Positions 1-9,085 are shown, numbered from the stretch's first letter. The stretch is 64,000 nucleotides of DNA from Chromobacterium phragmitis (GCF_003325475.1 NZ_CP029495.1:3410001-3474000); one strand, 5' to 3'. The notes: a model not told the origin generated them from the letters alone. A program made the numbers and translations.

Positions 1-313
1 AGTTGTCCTGATCCTGGCCATCCTGCTGGATGGAAATGCTCAGCTGGGTGCTGTTGATCTGCAGCGAGGCATTGCCTTGATCGCCGCCTTGGCCGCTGAA
101 ATCGCCGTTCAGCACTTGGGTGATATTGGTGATGGACGCTCGGAACAGCAGAGTTTGCGATTGTTTCCCGCTGCTGATCGAGACATCCAGCGATTGCACC
201 AGCATGGCGTTCAACTGGTTGCGGGCGGTTTGCGGAGCGTACGTCGCCTGGTTGCTGTTTTTGGCGCTTGAGGCTGCGCTGGTCTGGTTGCTGTTCAAGG
301 AAGGGATCGACAT
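1..313 (-). CDS. Partial hypothetical protein, possibly DUF5610-like
   Basis: The reading frame is open from an ATG at 311-313 to the left window edge, so the C-terminus is missing. AGGAG lies 6 nt before the ATG, which supports this start. The N-terminus is rich in Ser, Asn and Gln (starts MSIPSLNSNQTSAASSAKN), followed by an amphipathic stretch containing ARNQLNAMLVQSLDVSISSG. The tone recalls the DUF5610 family, which has no known role, but the match is from memory and weak. No signal peptide or membrane segment is visible. Confidence 0.55.
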   Translation of the reverse strand, partial: MSIPSLNSNQTSAASSAKNSNQATYAPQTARNQLNAMLVQSLDVSISSGKQSQTLLFRASITNITQVLNGDFSGQGGDQGNASLQINSTQLSISIQQDGQDQDN

Positions 314-460
314 CACGGACTCCTGTCGGCGCGTCGTTCTTTGCGTCGGCGCACACATATTGATGGTTGCGGGAACAACTTCAGTATGCCCCGTTATCGG
401 CCATGTCGCGGAAAACTTGGGGGCGAGGGGAGTAACTAAGTGATTTCGCTGATCAAAATG

Positions 461-490
461 ACACAGGCCGCGGCTGGGCGCGGCCTGTGT
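461..490 (-). terminator. Intrinsic terminator after the acyl-CoA dehydrogenase gene
   Basis: A perfect 12-bp stem (461-472 pairs with 479-490) with a 6-nt loop lies just past the stop of the minus-strand gene. On the minus strand it is followed by CATTTTGATC, a short U-rich tail. Confidence 0.7.
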
Positions 491-507
491 TGTTAGGGAG
501 AGCGGAT

Positions 508-2292
508 TCAGAAAGCGAAATGCGCTTCTTCCAATGCCATCAGTGGCTTGGCTCCGGTCTTGATGCTGGCCTTCAGCGCTTCGGCCTCCGGCAGCAGCTT
601 GGCGTAGTAGAAGCGGGCGGTGGCGATCTTGGCGTGGTAGAACGCGTCGTCGCCGTGGCCCAGCCGGGCGTAGGATACCTCCGCCATCCGCGCCCACAGC
701 CAGGCGTAGGTCAGGTGGCCGATCAGGCGCAGGTAGTCGGAGGCGGCCGCGCCGGCCTCATCCTTGTCCTGCAGGCTGGCCATGCCCACGCCCATGGTCA
801 GTTCGCCCACTTCCTTCATCAGTTTGGACAGCGGATTGACGAATTCTCCCAATTGCGGATGTCCTTCGTGCTGCTGGCAGAACTTGTGGATCAGCTTGGT
901 GAACTTGCGCAGCTTGGCGCCCTGGTCCAACAAGACCTTGCGGCCAAGCAAGTCGATCGCCTGGATGCCGTTGGTGCCTTCGTATATCTGGGAGATGCGC
1001 GCGTCGCGCACCAGTTGCTCCATGCCCCATTCGCGGATGTAGCCATGGCCGCCGAGCACCTGCACGCCGTGGTTGGCGGCGGCGAAGCCGTTGTCGGTCA
1101 TGAAGGCCTTGGCCACCGGGGTCAGCAGCGCCACCAGATCGGCGGCGTCGGCGCGGACGGATGCGTCGGGATGCTTGTCCTCGATGTCCAGTTGCAGCGC
1201 CAGCAGGCCGGCCAGCGCGCGGCCGGCTTCGGTATAGGCCTTCTGCGTCAGCAACATGCGGCGCACGTCGGGGTGGACGATGATGGGGTCGGCTGCTTTG
1301 TCCGGGCACTTGGCGCCGTTCAGCGCGCGCATCTGCAGACGTTCGCGGGCGTAGGCCAGCGCGCCCTGGAACGAGGCCTCGCCCAGGCCCAGTCCCTGCA
1401 TGCCGCAGCCCAGGCGGGCGGCGTTCATCATGGTGAACATGCAGGACAGGCCCTTGTTGGCTTCGCCGATCAGCCAGCCTTGCGCGCCGTCCAGATTGAT
1501 CACCGCGGTGGCGTTGGCCTTGATGCCCATCTTGTGCTCCAGGCTACCGCAGGCGACGGCGTTTCGGCTGCCGTCGGCCAGGTATTTGGGCACGATGAAC
1601 AGCGAGATGCCCTTCACGTCTTTGGGGGCGTCCGGCAAGCGGGCCAGTACCAGGTGGATGATGTTTTCCGACAGGTCGTGCTCGCCGGCGGAGATGAAGA
1701 TCTTGGTGCCGCTGATACGGAAGCTGCCGTCACCCTGCGGTTCCGCCTTGGATTTGAGTAGGCCGAGGTCGGTGCCGCAGTGGGGCTCGGTCAGGCACAT
1801 GGTGCCGGTCCAGCTGCCGTCCACCAATCTGGGCAAGTAAAACGCTTTCTGTTCTTCTGTGCCGTGGGCGTGGATGGCCGAGTAGGCGCCGTGGGACAGG
1901 CCGGGATACATCGACCAGGCGACGTTGGCCGAGCACTGCATTTCCATGATGGGAAAGCCGAGACTCTTGGGCAAGCCCTGGCCGCCGTAGGCCGGGTCGC
2001 AGTCCAGCGTGGGGAAGCCCAGCTCGCAATATTGCTTGTACGCTTCCTTGAAACCGGCTGGGGTGGTGACGGACTTGGTAGCGCTGTCGTAATGACAGCC
2101 TTCCTCATCGCCCTGGCGGTTGAGCGGCGCGAGTTCGGACTCGCAGAACTGGGCGGCCTGTTCCAGATAGGCGCTGAAGATATCCTGTGTCGCCTCTTCA
2201 TAACCCGGCAACATGGGGATGATGTCCTGTACCTTGATCAGCTCGTTGAGAACGAAGTCAAAATCGCGCAGCGGGGCTTTGTAAGCAGGCAT
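508..2292 (-). CDS. Acyl-CoA dehydrogenase, large FadE/DmdC-like type
   Basis: A 594-residue flavoenzyme that oxidises acyl-CoA to 2-enoyl-CoA using FAD. The length of about 600 residues, longer than the 380-residue short-chain enzymes, fits the group with an extra C-terminal domain that includes 3-methylmercaptopropionyl-CoA dehydrogenase. Visible motifs are MCLTEPHCGTDLG (FAD and substrate loop, about residue 165), the glycine-rich VLGGHGYIREWGMEQLVRD, and the catalytic-region signature RISQIYEGTNGIQ. The acyl chain specificity cannot be read from sequence. The gene is monocistronic, with a terminator downstream and a PsrA/FadR-like inverted repeat 86 bp upstream, which points to fatty acid control. 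Confidence 0.93.
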   Translation of the reverse strand: MPAYKAPLRDFDFVLNELIKVQDIIPMLPGYEEATQDIFSAYLEQAAQFCESELAPLNRQGDEEGCHYDSATKSVTTPAGFKEAYKQYCELGFPTLDCDPAYGGQGLPKSLGFPIMEMQCSANVAWSMYPGLSHGAYSAIHAHGTEEQKAFYLPRLVDGSWTGTMCLTEPHCGTDLGLLKSKAEPQGDGSFRISGTKIFISAGEHDLSENIIHLVLARLPDAPKDVKGISLFIVPKYLADGSRNAVACGSLEHKMGIKANATAVINLDGAQGWLIGEANKGLSCMFTMMNAARLGCGMQGLGLGEASFQGALAYARERLQMRALNGAKCPDKAADPIIVHPDVRRMLLTQKAYTEAGRALAGLLALQLDIEDKHPDASVRADAADLVALLTPVAKAFMTDNGFAAANHGVQVLGGHGYIREWGMEQLVRDARISQIYEGTNGIQAIDLLGRKVLLDQGAKLRKFTKLIHKFCQQHEGHPQLGEFVNPLSKLMKEVGELTMGVGMASLQDKDEAGAAASDYLRLIGHLTYAWLWARMAEVSYARLGHGDDAFYHAKIATARFYYAKLLPEAEALKASIKTGAKPLMALEEAHFAF

Positions 2293-2377
2293 TCGGTTTC
2301 TCCAGTCGGTTGGCGGCCTGGTGCGTGCCAGGGCGATACGTTGTTATGATGGTCCTTGGTTGAGTCCAAGAATTCAT

Positions 2378-2393
2378 TCAAACGCTTGTTTAA
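2378..2393. promoter_or_regulatory. Candidate PsrA/TetR-type FadR operator
   Basis: The sequence TCAAACGCTTGTTTAA contains CAAAC-N4-GTTTA. This fits the (G/C)AAAC-N2-4-GTTT(G/C) motif described for PsrA and other TetR-family fatty-acid regulators, except for one outer base. It lies 86 bp upstream of the acyl-CoA dehydrogenase start, so acyl-CoA-responsive repression is likely. No psrA gene is in the window. Confidence 0.5.
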
Positions 2394-2478
2394 ATTATTC
2401 CCGGGCTTTTGACAACTAAATCGCGCCTGTCGTTCCGCAACGTTGCGGTTTCACGACAGCGCGGCGGCATGAAATGGA

Positions 2479-3036
2479 ATGACCTGGCTTAAACGCAAGA
2501 TGCGCCGCTTTTCCGCGGCGCGGCACGACTGGTTCGCCCGTCCGGGCATGAGGCAGCTGGCCCCGTATCTGGATCGGCCGGCTTATTGGTCCTTCAACCG
2601 TCGCAAGGTGGCGATGGGGGTGGCGGTGGGCTTGTATTCGGGAGTCATGCCCGGCTTTACCCAAAAGGCCACCGCGCTGGTCCTGGCGCTCATGCTGCGA
2701 GTCAATCTTCCGGCGGCGATGGTGGTGTCGCTATACAGCAATCCATTGACCGTGCTGCCGCTTTACTACCTGGCCTATTGCTATGGAAGATGGTTACTGG
2801 GCTCGGATGCCGGGGCTACAATGACGGCGCCTCCGGGGCTTCTCGCGCTGGGTCCTGCCGCCTGGGCCCGGCAAACGCTGGGCTGGCTGATGGAGCTGGG
2901 CTGGCCGCTGCTGGTGGGCATGCCGGCGCTGGGCGTCACGTTGGGCGCGGCGGGATATCTGGCGACCCGGGTGCTGTGGCGTTGGGCGGTGGTCAGCGCG
3001 TGGAAAAACAGAAAGGCGAAGTGTGGATCTCATTGA
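2479..3036 (+). CDS. DUF2062 membrane protein
   Basis: A 185-residue protein of the DUF2062 family, which has no established biochemical role. It starts with a basic cytoplasmic stretch, followed by hydrophobic segments around residues 45-60, 63-80, 85-100 and 130-160. The family-type motif KVAMGVAVGLYSGVMPG followed by SNPLTVLPLYY is clear. The ATG at 2479 lies in a crowded GC stretch without a strong ribosome site. The last 14 bases overlap the nudF gene, so the two are probably cotranslated. DUF2062 proteins often sit beside small housekeeping enzymes; no function should be inferred from that. Confidence 0.8.
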   Translation: MTWLKRKMRRFSAARHDWFARPGMRQLAPYLDRPAYWSFNRRKVAMGVAVGLYSGVMPGFTQKATALVLALMLRVNLPAAMVVSLYSNPLTVLPLYYLAYCYGRWLLGSDAGATMTAPPGLLALGPAAWARQTLGWLMELGWPLLVGMPALGVTLGAAGYLATRVLWRWAVVSAWKNRKAKCGSH

Positions 3037-3580
3037 AAAGCGGTTGGCGACGCAACTGGTCTATGAAGGCGGTTTCATCAAGGTGAACAAGGACAGGGTA
3101 GTCTTGCCGGACGGCAACGAATCGTCCCGCGAATACATTCTGCATCCCGGCGCGGTGGCGGTGCTGGCGGTCACGTCTGCAGGCGAACTGGTGCTGGAGC
3201 GGCAATACCGCTATCCGGCGGGCCGCGAATTCATTGAAATTCCGGCGGGGAAAATAGACCCGGACGAAGAGCCGGAGGCGACCGCCAAGAGAGAGTTGCT
3301 GGAGGAAACCGGTTATCAGGCAGACCGCTGGACATATCTGGGCACGGCTCATCCCTGCATCGGTTACTCCAACGAAAAAATCAGTTATTACCTCGCGCAA
3401 GATCTTATGCTTAGCGAAAGGCAGCTGGACGCGGGCGAATTTCTGGAGGTGCTGACCGTGCCCCTGGACACCGCGATGAATATGGCGCTGACCGGCGAGA
3501 TCTGCGACAGCAAGTCCATCGTCGGCCTGCACTGGCTGAGCGCCTACCTGAGCGGGAGGATGCGGGGTGTCGAGATTTGA
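3023..3580 (+). CDS. nudF: ADP-ribose pyrophosphatase, Nudix family
   Basis: A 185-residue Nudix hydrolase. The family enzyme splits ADP-ribose to AMP and ribose 5-phosphate in the cytosol. The complete Nudix box G-x5-E-x7-RELLEETG begins at GKIDPDEEPEATAKRELLEE (about residue 75), so the metal-binding Glu residues are present. The upstream beta-strand LVLERQYRYPAGREFIEIPAG is typical of the NudF/YffH branch. Translation starts at GTG 3023, inside the upstream DUF2062 gene. The 3' end overlaps the PilZ gene by 14 bases, making a three-gene coupled run. Confidence 0.88.
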   Translation: MDLIEKRLATQLVYEGGFIKVNKDRVVLPDGNESSREYILHPGAVAVLAVTSAGELVLERQYRYPAGREFIEIPAGKIDPDEEPEATAKRELLEETGYQADRWTYLGTAHPCIGYSNEKISYYLAQDLMLSERQLDAGEFLEVLTVPLDTAMNMALTGEICDSKSIVGLHWLSAYLSGRMRGVEI

Positions 3581-3884
3581 CGCGTATTACGATCGGCGGC
3601 GGGGCCGCAGGGTCAGCATGGGGTGCAAGGCCCGCATCAAGTCGCTGTTGAGCGGGCAGACCTTTTACGGGGAGTGCGTGGATCTGTCCGTGGATGGCAT
3701 GGCGCTTCGCTCGGCCTTTGTGCCGCAGTATGGCGAGCGTCTGAATGTGATCGTGCTGGTGCCTGGCGTAGGCGCCGCCTCAGGGAAGCCGTTCGAGGCG
3801 GAGGTGGAGGTCAAGCGCTGCAATGAAGTGCAGCGCGGTTTGATATATGAAATCGGCGTCCGAATCGTGCAGCGGAAAAGTTGA
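3567..3884 (+). CDS. PilZ-domain protein, candidate c-di-GMP receptor
   Basis: A 105-residue single-domain protein. Both parts of the PilZ ligand signature are visible: an arginine cluster RRRGRR near residue 10 (RxxxR) and DLSVDGM near residue 40 (D/NxSxxG). These suggest that it binds cyclic di-GMP. The start is GTG at 3567, within the end of nudF. There are no output domains, so it probably acts by binding a partner, as many stand-alone PilZ proteins do. The window also holds a diguanylate cyclase and an HD-GYP protein, but no direct link is shown. Confidence 0.85.
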   Translation: MSRFDAYYDRRRGRRVSMGCKARIKSLLSGQTFYGECVDLSVDGMALRSAFVPQYGERLNVIVLVPGVGAASGKPFEAEVEVKRCNEVQRGLIYEIGVRIVQRKS

Positions 3885-4183
3885 GAGTAAAGATATTTGG
3901 TCGGGTTTGCACTAAATTCGGTAGCCATTACAAGAATTTACTAAGCTTCATCAATTGTTACAAAAATCAGAATTCAAAAAAATCCATTGATTCAATAGCT
4001 TCCCTCGCACAATGTTCTCGACGCTGACTGAATCCGGTTCTTCATGGTTGCGCCTAATGGATTGGCGCTATGCTATACCCAAAAAAGAACCGGAGACACA
4101 GTTCAGCACTCTAATTCAGCAAGGGGAAAGGCCGATTGCGACTCGCAGCGCGCCCAGCCCCTGCTACCAGCCAGGAGAGAGTC
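3885..4183 (+). promoter_or_regulatory. AT-rich promoter region of the prkA cluster
   Basis: This 299-bp gap is much poorer in GC than its surroundings, especially at 3890-4010, and contains no convincing gene. CTATACCC at 4073-4080 resembles the extended -10 element preferred by sigma-S (CTATACTT). That would suit the stationary-phase and nitrogen-stress expression known for prkA-yeaH in enterobacteria. No clear -35 is present. AGGAGAGAG at 4172-4180 is the prkA ribosome site. Confidence 0.4.
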
Positions 4184-6112
4184 ATGCACCCGGATATCTT
4201 CAGTCACTACGCAGTGCGATACGACAAGACCCGCGAGGAGGAGTACACGATCCAGGAGTATCTGGAGCTGTGCAAGAAAGATCCGGGTGCCTATGCCACC
4301 GCGGCTGAGCGCATGCTGACCGCCATCGGCGAGCCGGAGCTGGTGGATACCCGCCACGACTCGCGCCTGTCCCGCATTTTCTCCAACAAAGTCATCAAGG
4401 TTTACCCGGCGTTCCGCGATTTTTACGGCACCGAGGAGGTGATCGAGCAGGTGGTTGCCTATTTCCGCCATGCGGCTCAAGGGCTGGAAGAGAAGAAACA
4501 AATCCTCTATCTGCTGGGGCCTGTGGGCGGCGGCAAGTCGTCCATCGCGGAGAAATTGAAGGAGTTGATGGAGCTGGTTCCGTTCTATTGCCTGAAGGGC
4601 AGCCCGGTCAACGAGTCTCCGCTGTCCTTGTTCAACTACGAGGAGGATGGCGCCATTCTGGAGGAGCAGTTCGGCATTCCGCGACGCTACTTGAAGTCCA
4701 TTCCCAGCCCTTGGGCGGTGAAGCGGCTGCATGAATTCAATGGCGACATAGGCCAGTTCCGAGTGGTCAAGCGTTATCCGTCGGTGCTCAGGCAAGTGGC
4801 GGTGGCAAAGACCGAGCCGGGCGACGAAAACAATCAGGACATCAGTTCGCTGGTGGGCAAGGTGGACATTCGCAAGCTGGAAAAGTACGCGCAAGACGAT
4901 CCGGACGCGTACAGCTATTCCGGCGGTCTGTGCCTGGCCAATCAGGGCCTGCTTGAGTTCGTGGAAATGTTCAAGGCTCCGATCAAGGTGTTGCACCCGC
5001 TGCTGACCGCCACCCAGGAAGGCAACTTCAAGGGCACCGAGGGTTTCGGCGCGATTCCCTTTGACGGCATCATCCTGGCCCACTCCAACGAGAGCGAGTG
5101 GAAGCAGTTTCGCAACAACAAGAACAACGAGGCCTTCCTCGACCGGATTTACATCGTCAAGGTGCCGTACTGCCTGCGCGTGGCCGAGGAAATCAAGATT
5201 TACGACAAGCTGATCCGCAACTCCTCGCTGGGCAAGGCCCCGTGCGCGCCGGGCACGCTGAAGATGATGGCTCAATTCGCGGTGCTGTCGCGGCTGAAGG
5301 AGCCAGAAAATTCCAGTTTGTACAGCAAGATGCAGGTGTACGACGGCGACAATCTGAAGGATACCGATCCCAAGGCTAAGTCGTTGCAGGAATACCGCGA
5401 CTACGCAGGCGTCGACGAAGGCATGGCAGGACTGTCCACCCGCTTCGCCTACAAGATCCTGTCCAAGGTGTTCAATTTCGATCACAGCGAGGTTGCGGCC
5501 AACCCGGTGCATCTGCTGTACGTAATCGAGCAGCAGGTGGAGCGCGAGCAGTTCCCGGCGGAAACAGAACAGAAATACCTGACTTTCCTGAAGGAGTATC
5601 TGGCACCGAAATACGTTGAATTCATCGGCAAGGAAATCCAGACCGCTTATCTGGAAAGTTATTCCGAATATGGCCAGAACATTTTCGATCGTTACGTCAC
5701 TTTCGCCGATTATTGGATCCAGGATCAGGAGTATCGCGATCAGGATACTGGCGAAATATTCGATCGCACTTCGTTGAATGCCGAGCTGGAAAAGATTGAG
5801 AAACCCGCGGGGATTTCCAATCCCAAGGATTTCCGCAACGAGATCGTCAACTTCGTGTTGCGGGCCCGGGCTAACAACGGCGGCAAGAATCCGACCTGGA
5901 CCAGCTACGAGAAGCTGCGCACGGTGATAGAGAAGAAGATGTTCTCCAACACCGAAGAACTGCTGCCGGTGATCTCCTTCAACGCCAAGGCCAGCGCCGA
6001 GGATGCCAAGAAGCATGAAGACTTTGTCAACCGCATGGTGGAGAAGGGATATACCGCCAAGCAGGTGCGACTGCTGTGCGAATGGTATCTGCGAGTGCGC
6101 AAGTCCTCATAA
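4184..6112 (+). CDS. prkA: PrkA-type serine protein kinase / AAA+ protein (YeaG)
   Basis: A 642-residue protein nearly collinear with E. coli YeaG from end to end. It has an N-terminal AAA+ domain with Walker A GPVGGGKS at residues 112-119, and a C-terminal PrkA kinase-like domain. YeaG is a stress-induced Ser/Thr kinase; in Bacillus, PrkA was reported to have protease activity. The ATG at 4184 was chosen because it follows CAGGAGAGAG and starts the conserved N-terminus (MHPDIFSHYAVRYD). It is the first gene of prkA-yeaH-spoVR, a gene trio conserved across many proteobacteria. The direct substrates here are unknown. Confidence 0.95.
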   Translation: MHPDIFSHYAVRYDKTREEEYTIQEYLELCKKDPGAYATAAERMLTAIGEPELVDTRHDSRLSRIFSNKVIKVYPAFRDFYGTEEVIEQVVAYFRHAAQGLEEKKQILYLLGPVGGGKSSIAEKLKELMELVPFYCLKGSPVNESPLSLFNYEEDGAILEEQFGIPRRYLKSIPSPWAVKRLHEFNGDIGQFRVVKRYPSVLRQVAVAKTEPGDENNQDISSLVGKVDIRKLEKYAQDDPDAYSYSGGLCLANQGLLEFVEMFKAPIKVLHPLLTATQEGNFKGTEGFGAIPFDGIILAHSNESEWKQFRNNKNNEAFLDRIYIVKVPYCLRVAEEIKIYDKLIRNSSLGKAPCAPGTLKMMAQFAVLSRLKEPENSSLYSKMQVYDGDNLKDTDPKAKSLQEYRDYAGVDEGMAGLSTRFAYKILSKVFNFDHSEVAANPVHLLYVIEQQVEREQFPAETEQKYLTFLKEYLAPKYVEFIGKEIQTAYLESYSEYGQNIFDRYVTFADYWIQDQEYRDQDTGEIFDRTSLNAELEKIEKPAGISNPKDFRNEIVNFVLRARANNGGKNPTWTSYEKLRTVIEKKMFSNTEELLPVISFNAKASAEDAKKHEDFVNRMVEKGYTAKQVRLLCEWYLRVRKSS

Positions 6113-6266
6113 GCCGCCGCGACCGGCCCGGCGCGGCAAGCCGGGCCGGAGGGCGGCGCCGGGCCCGGGAGGCTCGGCGACAAGGAGACACAACCGCGCG
6201 CGGCATCTGGCCGCGGGCTCCAGGACAGGAGCCCGTTGAGGTGTGCCGCGCGCCAGAGAGGTGGCT
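6113..6266 (+). other. Structured prkA-yeaH intercistronic spacer
   Basis: This 154-bp spacer contains two strong nested inverted repeats. The first has a perfect 10-bp stem, 6123-6132 with 6140-6149, enclosed by GCCGCC/GGCGGC (6114-6119 with 6152-6157). The second has outer 10-bp arms GCGCGCGGCA (6196-6205) and TGCCGCGCGC (6244-6253), enclosing a GGGCTCC/GGAGCCC hairpin (6215-6221 with 6228-6234). The second ends just before the yeaH ribosome site. They lack U-tracts, so an RNA-stability or partial-attenuation role is more likely than full termination. Confidence 0.55.
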
Positions 6267-7547
6267 ATGTCCCACATCATAGACAGACGCCTCAACGGCA
6301 AGAATAAGTCGGCGGTCAATCGCGAACGCTTTCTTCGCCGTTTCAAGGCGCAAATCAAGGAAGCCGTCTCCAAGGCGATCAAGGGACGGAGCATCACCGA
6401 TATCGAAAGCGGGGAAAAGGTTTCCATTCCGGTGAAGGACATTTCCGAACCCAACTTCCATCACGGCAAGGGCGGGGTATGGGAGAACGTTCATCCCGGC
6501 AACGAGGAGTTCATCAAGGGCGACCGCATCCCCCGGCCTCAAGGGGGCGGGGGCGGGGGCGGCAGCAAGGCCAGCCAGGACGGAGAAGGCGAAGACGACT
6601 TCGTGTTCCAGCTGTCGCGCGAGGAGTTCATGAACGTGTTCTTCGACGATCTGGCTCTGCCTAACTTGGTCAAAACCCAGTTGATGGGAATCGAGGAACT
6701 GAAAACGGTGCGCGCGGGCTATACCAACGACGGCACGCCGACCAACATCAACATCGTGCGTTCGCTGCGCGGGGCGCTGGCCCGTCGGGTGGCGATGTCC
6801 GCGCCGACGCTCAGCAGCATCGACGAGGCCGAGGAAGAGCTCGACACGTTGATCGAGTCGGACGACGACAATGCGCGCGAAGTGCGGGAGAAGCGACAAC
6901 GAATCCACCAGATGAAGGAGCGGCTGGCCAGCATTCCGTGGATAGACCCGTTCGACCTGCGCTACAACAATCGCGTCAAGCAGCCCAAGCCGACCAGCCA
7001 AGCGGTGATGTTCTGCATCATGGACGTGTCCGGCTCGATGGACGAGCAGAAGAAAGACATGGCCAAGCGATTCTTCATCCTGCTGTACATGTTTTTGCAG
7101 CGCAATTATGAAAAAATCGAGGTGGTGTTCATCCGCCACCATACCAGCGCGGTGGAGGTCAACGAGCAGGACTTCTTCCACTCTCGCGAAAGCGGCGGCA
7201 CCGTGGTGTCGTCGGCCCTTAACCTGATGAGCGATATCGTCCGCAAGCGCTACGCCAGCAGCGAGTGGAACATCTATGCCGCCCAGGCGTCGGATGGCGA
7301 CAACTGGGACAGCGATTCCGCCAACTGCGGCCGCATTCTGGAGGAGAGCCTGCTGCCGTATTGCCAGTATTTCGCCTACATCGAAATCACCGAGGGTGAG
7401 CCGCAGAACCTGTGGTACGAGTACCTGAAGGTCAAGGCTCAATGTCCGCAGTTCGCGATGCAGAAAATACGCTCCGCTTCGGATATCTATCCGGTTTTCC
7501 GCGAACTGTTCAAGCGCCAGCCGGCGAATGGGAGGGTGTCGGCATGA
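6267..7547 (+). CDS. yeaH: YeaH/YhbH family VWA-domain protein
   Basis: A 426-residue homologue of E. coli YeaH (DUF444), the constant partner of the PrkA kinase. A basic N-terminus (IDRRLNGKNKSAVNRERFLR) is followed by a glycine run at 93-99 and an acidic linker. The C-terminal von Willebrand A domain has an intact MIDAS start DVSGS at 253-257, so metal-dependent protein binding is likely. The ATG at 6267 starts the conserved N-terminus; an in-frame ATG 24 bases earlier is not conserved. It overlaps spoVR by ATGA. Confidence 0.93.
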   Translation: MSHIIDRRLNGKNKSAVNRERFLRRFKAQIKEAVSKAIKGRSITDIESGEKVSIPVKDISEPNFHHGKGGVWENVHPGNEEFIKGDRIPRPQGGGGGGGSKASQDGEGEDDFVFQLSREEFMNVFFDDLALPNLVKTQLMGIEELKTVRAGYTNDGTPTNINIVRSLRGALARRVAMSAPTLSSIDEAEEELDTLIESDDDNAREVREKRQRIHQMKERLASIPWIDPFDLRYNNRVKQPKPTSQAVMFCIMDVSGSMDEQKKDMAKRFFILLYMFLQRNYEKIEVVFIRHHTSAVEVNEQDFFHSRESGGTVVSSALNLMSDIVRKRYASSEWNIYAAQASDGDNWDSDSANCGRILEESLLPYCQYFAYIEITEGEPQNLWYEYLKVKAQCPQFAMQKIRSASDIYPVFRELFKRQPANGRVSA

Positions 7548-9085
7548 AACGGACGCGCAAGGGGGAGGGCATGGCGCCGATTTCCACCGGGTCGGAATGG
7601 ACTTTCGATCTGATCGGCGAATACGACCGCGCCATCCGCGCGATCGCAGTAGACGAATTCAAACTGGACGTTTACCCCAACCAGTTGGAAATCATCACCG
7701 CCGAACAGATGATGGATGCCTACGCCTCGGTAGGCATGCCGGTCAATTACCACCACTGGAGCTATGGCAAGCATTTCGTTTCCACCGAGAAAAGCTACAA
7801 GCGCGGCCAGATGGGCCTGGCTTACGAAATCGTGATCAACTCCAATCCGTGCATCGCCTATTTGATGGAGGAAAACTCCATGATGATGCAGGCGTTGGTG
7901 ATCGCCCACGCCGCCTATGGCCACAACAGCTTCTTCAAGGGCAACTACCTGTTCCGCTCCTGGACCGACGCTTCAGCCATCATCGATTATCTGGTGTTCG
8001 CCAAGAGCTACATCATGAAATGCGAGGAGCGCTACGGCATAGATGAAGTAGAGGAGCTGCTGGACTCCTGCCACGCGCTGATGAATTACGGGGTGGATCG
8101 CTACAAGCGTCCACAGAAGCTTTCCCTGGCCAAGGAGCAGGCCCGCCAGGAGGAGCGGGAGCAATACCTGCAGATGCAGGTGAACGATCTGTGGCGCACC
8201 ATACCGAAGCGAGACAAGGATGGCGGCGACAAGCTTCCGCCGCGCTTCCCTGCTGAACCGCAGGAGAACATTCTCTACTTCATCGAGAAATCCGCGCCCT
8301 TGCTTGAGCCCTGGCAGCGAGAGGTGGTGCGGATCGTGCGCAAGGTGGCGCAGTATTTCTATCCGCAGCGGCAGACCCAGGTGATGAATGAGGGGTGGGC
8401 CACCTTCTGGCACTACACCATCATGAACCGCTTGTACGACAAGGGCCTGATCACCGACGGCTACATGCTGGAGTTTCTGCAAAGCCATACCAATGTTGTA
8501 TCGCAGCCGCCGGTCACTGCGCGCTGGTACAGCGGCATCAATCCTTATGCGCTGGGATTTTCGATGTACCAGGACATCAAGCGCATTTGCGAGGAGCCCA
8601 CCGACGAGGATCGCGCCTGGTTTCCGGACCTGGCGGGCAGCAATTGGCGCGAGTCGCTGGAATTCGCGATGCGGAATTTCAAGGATGAGAGCTTCATCTC
8701 GCAATACCTGTCGCCCAAGCTGATCCGAGATTTCCGTTTCTTCTCGATTTGCGACGATGATCGCGACGACAAGCTGGAGATTTCCAGCATTCACGACGAG
8801 GAAGGGTATCGAGACATCCGCGGCAAGCTGGCCGAGCAGTACAATCTGGGCTCGCGCGAACCCAATATCCAGGTGTGGTCGGTCAATATGCGCGGCGACC
8901 GCAGCCTGACGTTGCGCCACACCATGCACAACCGCCGGCCGTTGGAGGAGCAGAGCGCCCAGGAGGTGTTGAAGCACGTATGCCGGCTGTGGGGCTTCGA
9001 CGTCAGGCTGGAGAGCGTAGATGGCAATGGAGAGGTGAAGCAGGTGTACGAGGTGCAGGCGATTCGGGAGCCTGAAACCGCTTGA
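7544..9085 (+). CDS. spoVR: SpoVR family protein (YcgB-like)
   Basis: A 513-residue cytoplasmic protein close in length to E. coli YcgB (510 residues). The family name comes from a Bacillus protein needed for spore cortex formation, but its molecular role in non-sporulating bacteria is unknown. Conserved family segments include YHHWSYGKHF near residue 65, HAAYGHNSFFKGNYLF, and MNEGWATFWHYTIMNRLYD; the histidines suggest a metal or hydrolase-like site. The ATG at 7544 overlaps the yeaH stop (ATGA), so translation is coupled. A strong terminator follows. Confidence 0.93.
   Translation: MKRTRKGEGMAPISTGSEWTFDLIGEYDRAIRAIAVDEFKLDVYPNQLEIITAEQMMDAYASVGMPVNYHHWSYGKHFVSTEKSYKRGQMGLAYEIVINSNPCIAYLMEENSMMMQALVIAHAAYGHNSFFKGNYLFRSWTDASAIIDYLVFAKSYIMKCEERYGIDEVEELLDSCHALMNYGVDRYKRPQKLSLAKEQARQEEREQYLQMQVNDLWRTIPKRDKDGGDKLPPRFPAEPQENILYFIEKSAPLLEPWQREVVRIVRKVAQYFYPQRQTQVMNEGWATFWHYTIMNRLYDKGLITDGYMLEFLQSHTNVVSQPPVTARWYSGINPYALGFSMYQDIKRICEEPTDEDRAWFPDLAGSNWRESLEFAMRNFKDESFISQYLSPKLIRDFRFFSICDDDRDDKLEISSIHDEEGYRDIRGKLAEQYNLGSREPNIQVWSVNMRGDRSLTLRHTMHNRRPLEEQSAQEVLKHVCRLWGFDVRLESVDGNGEVKQVYEVQAIREPETA

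Noticed and set aside
487..1761. A 424-codon open frame opposite the acyl-CoA dehydrogenase gene
   Set aside because: It is a Gly/Gln/His/Val-rich shadow without motifs, while the minus strand holds a well conserved enzyme.
4103..6016. A 637-codon open frame opposite prkA
   Set aside because: prkA is collinear with E. coli YeaG, and the opposite frame is only a codon-bias shadow.
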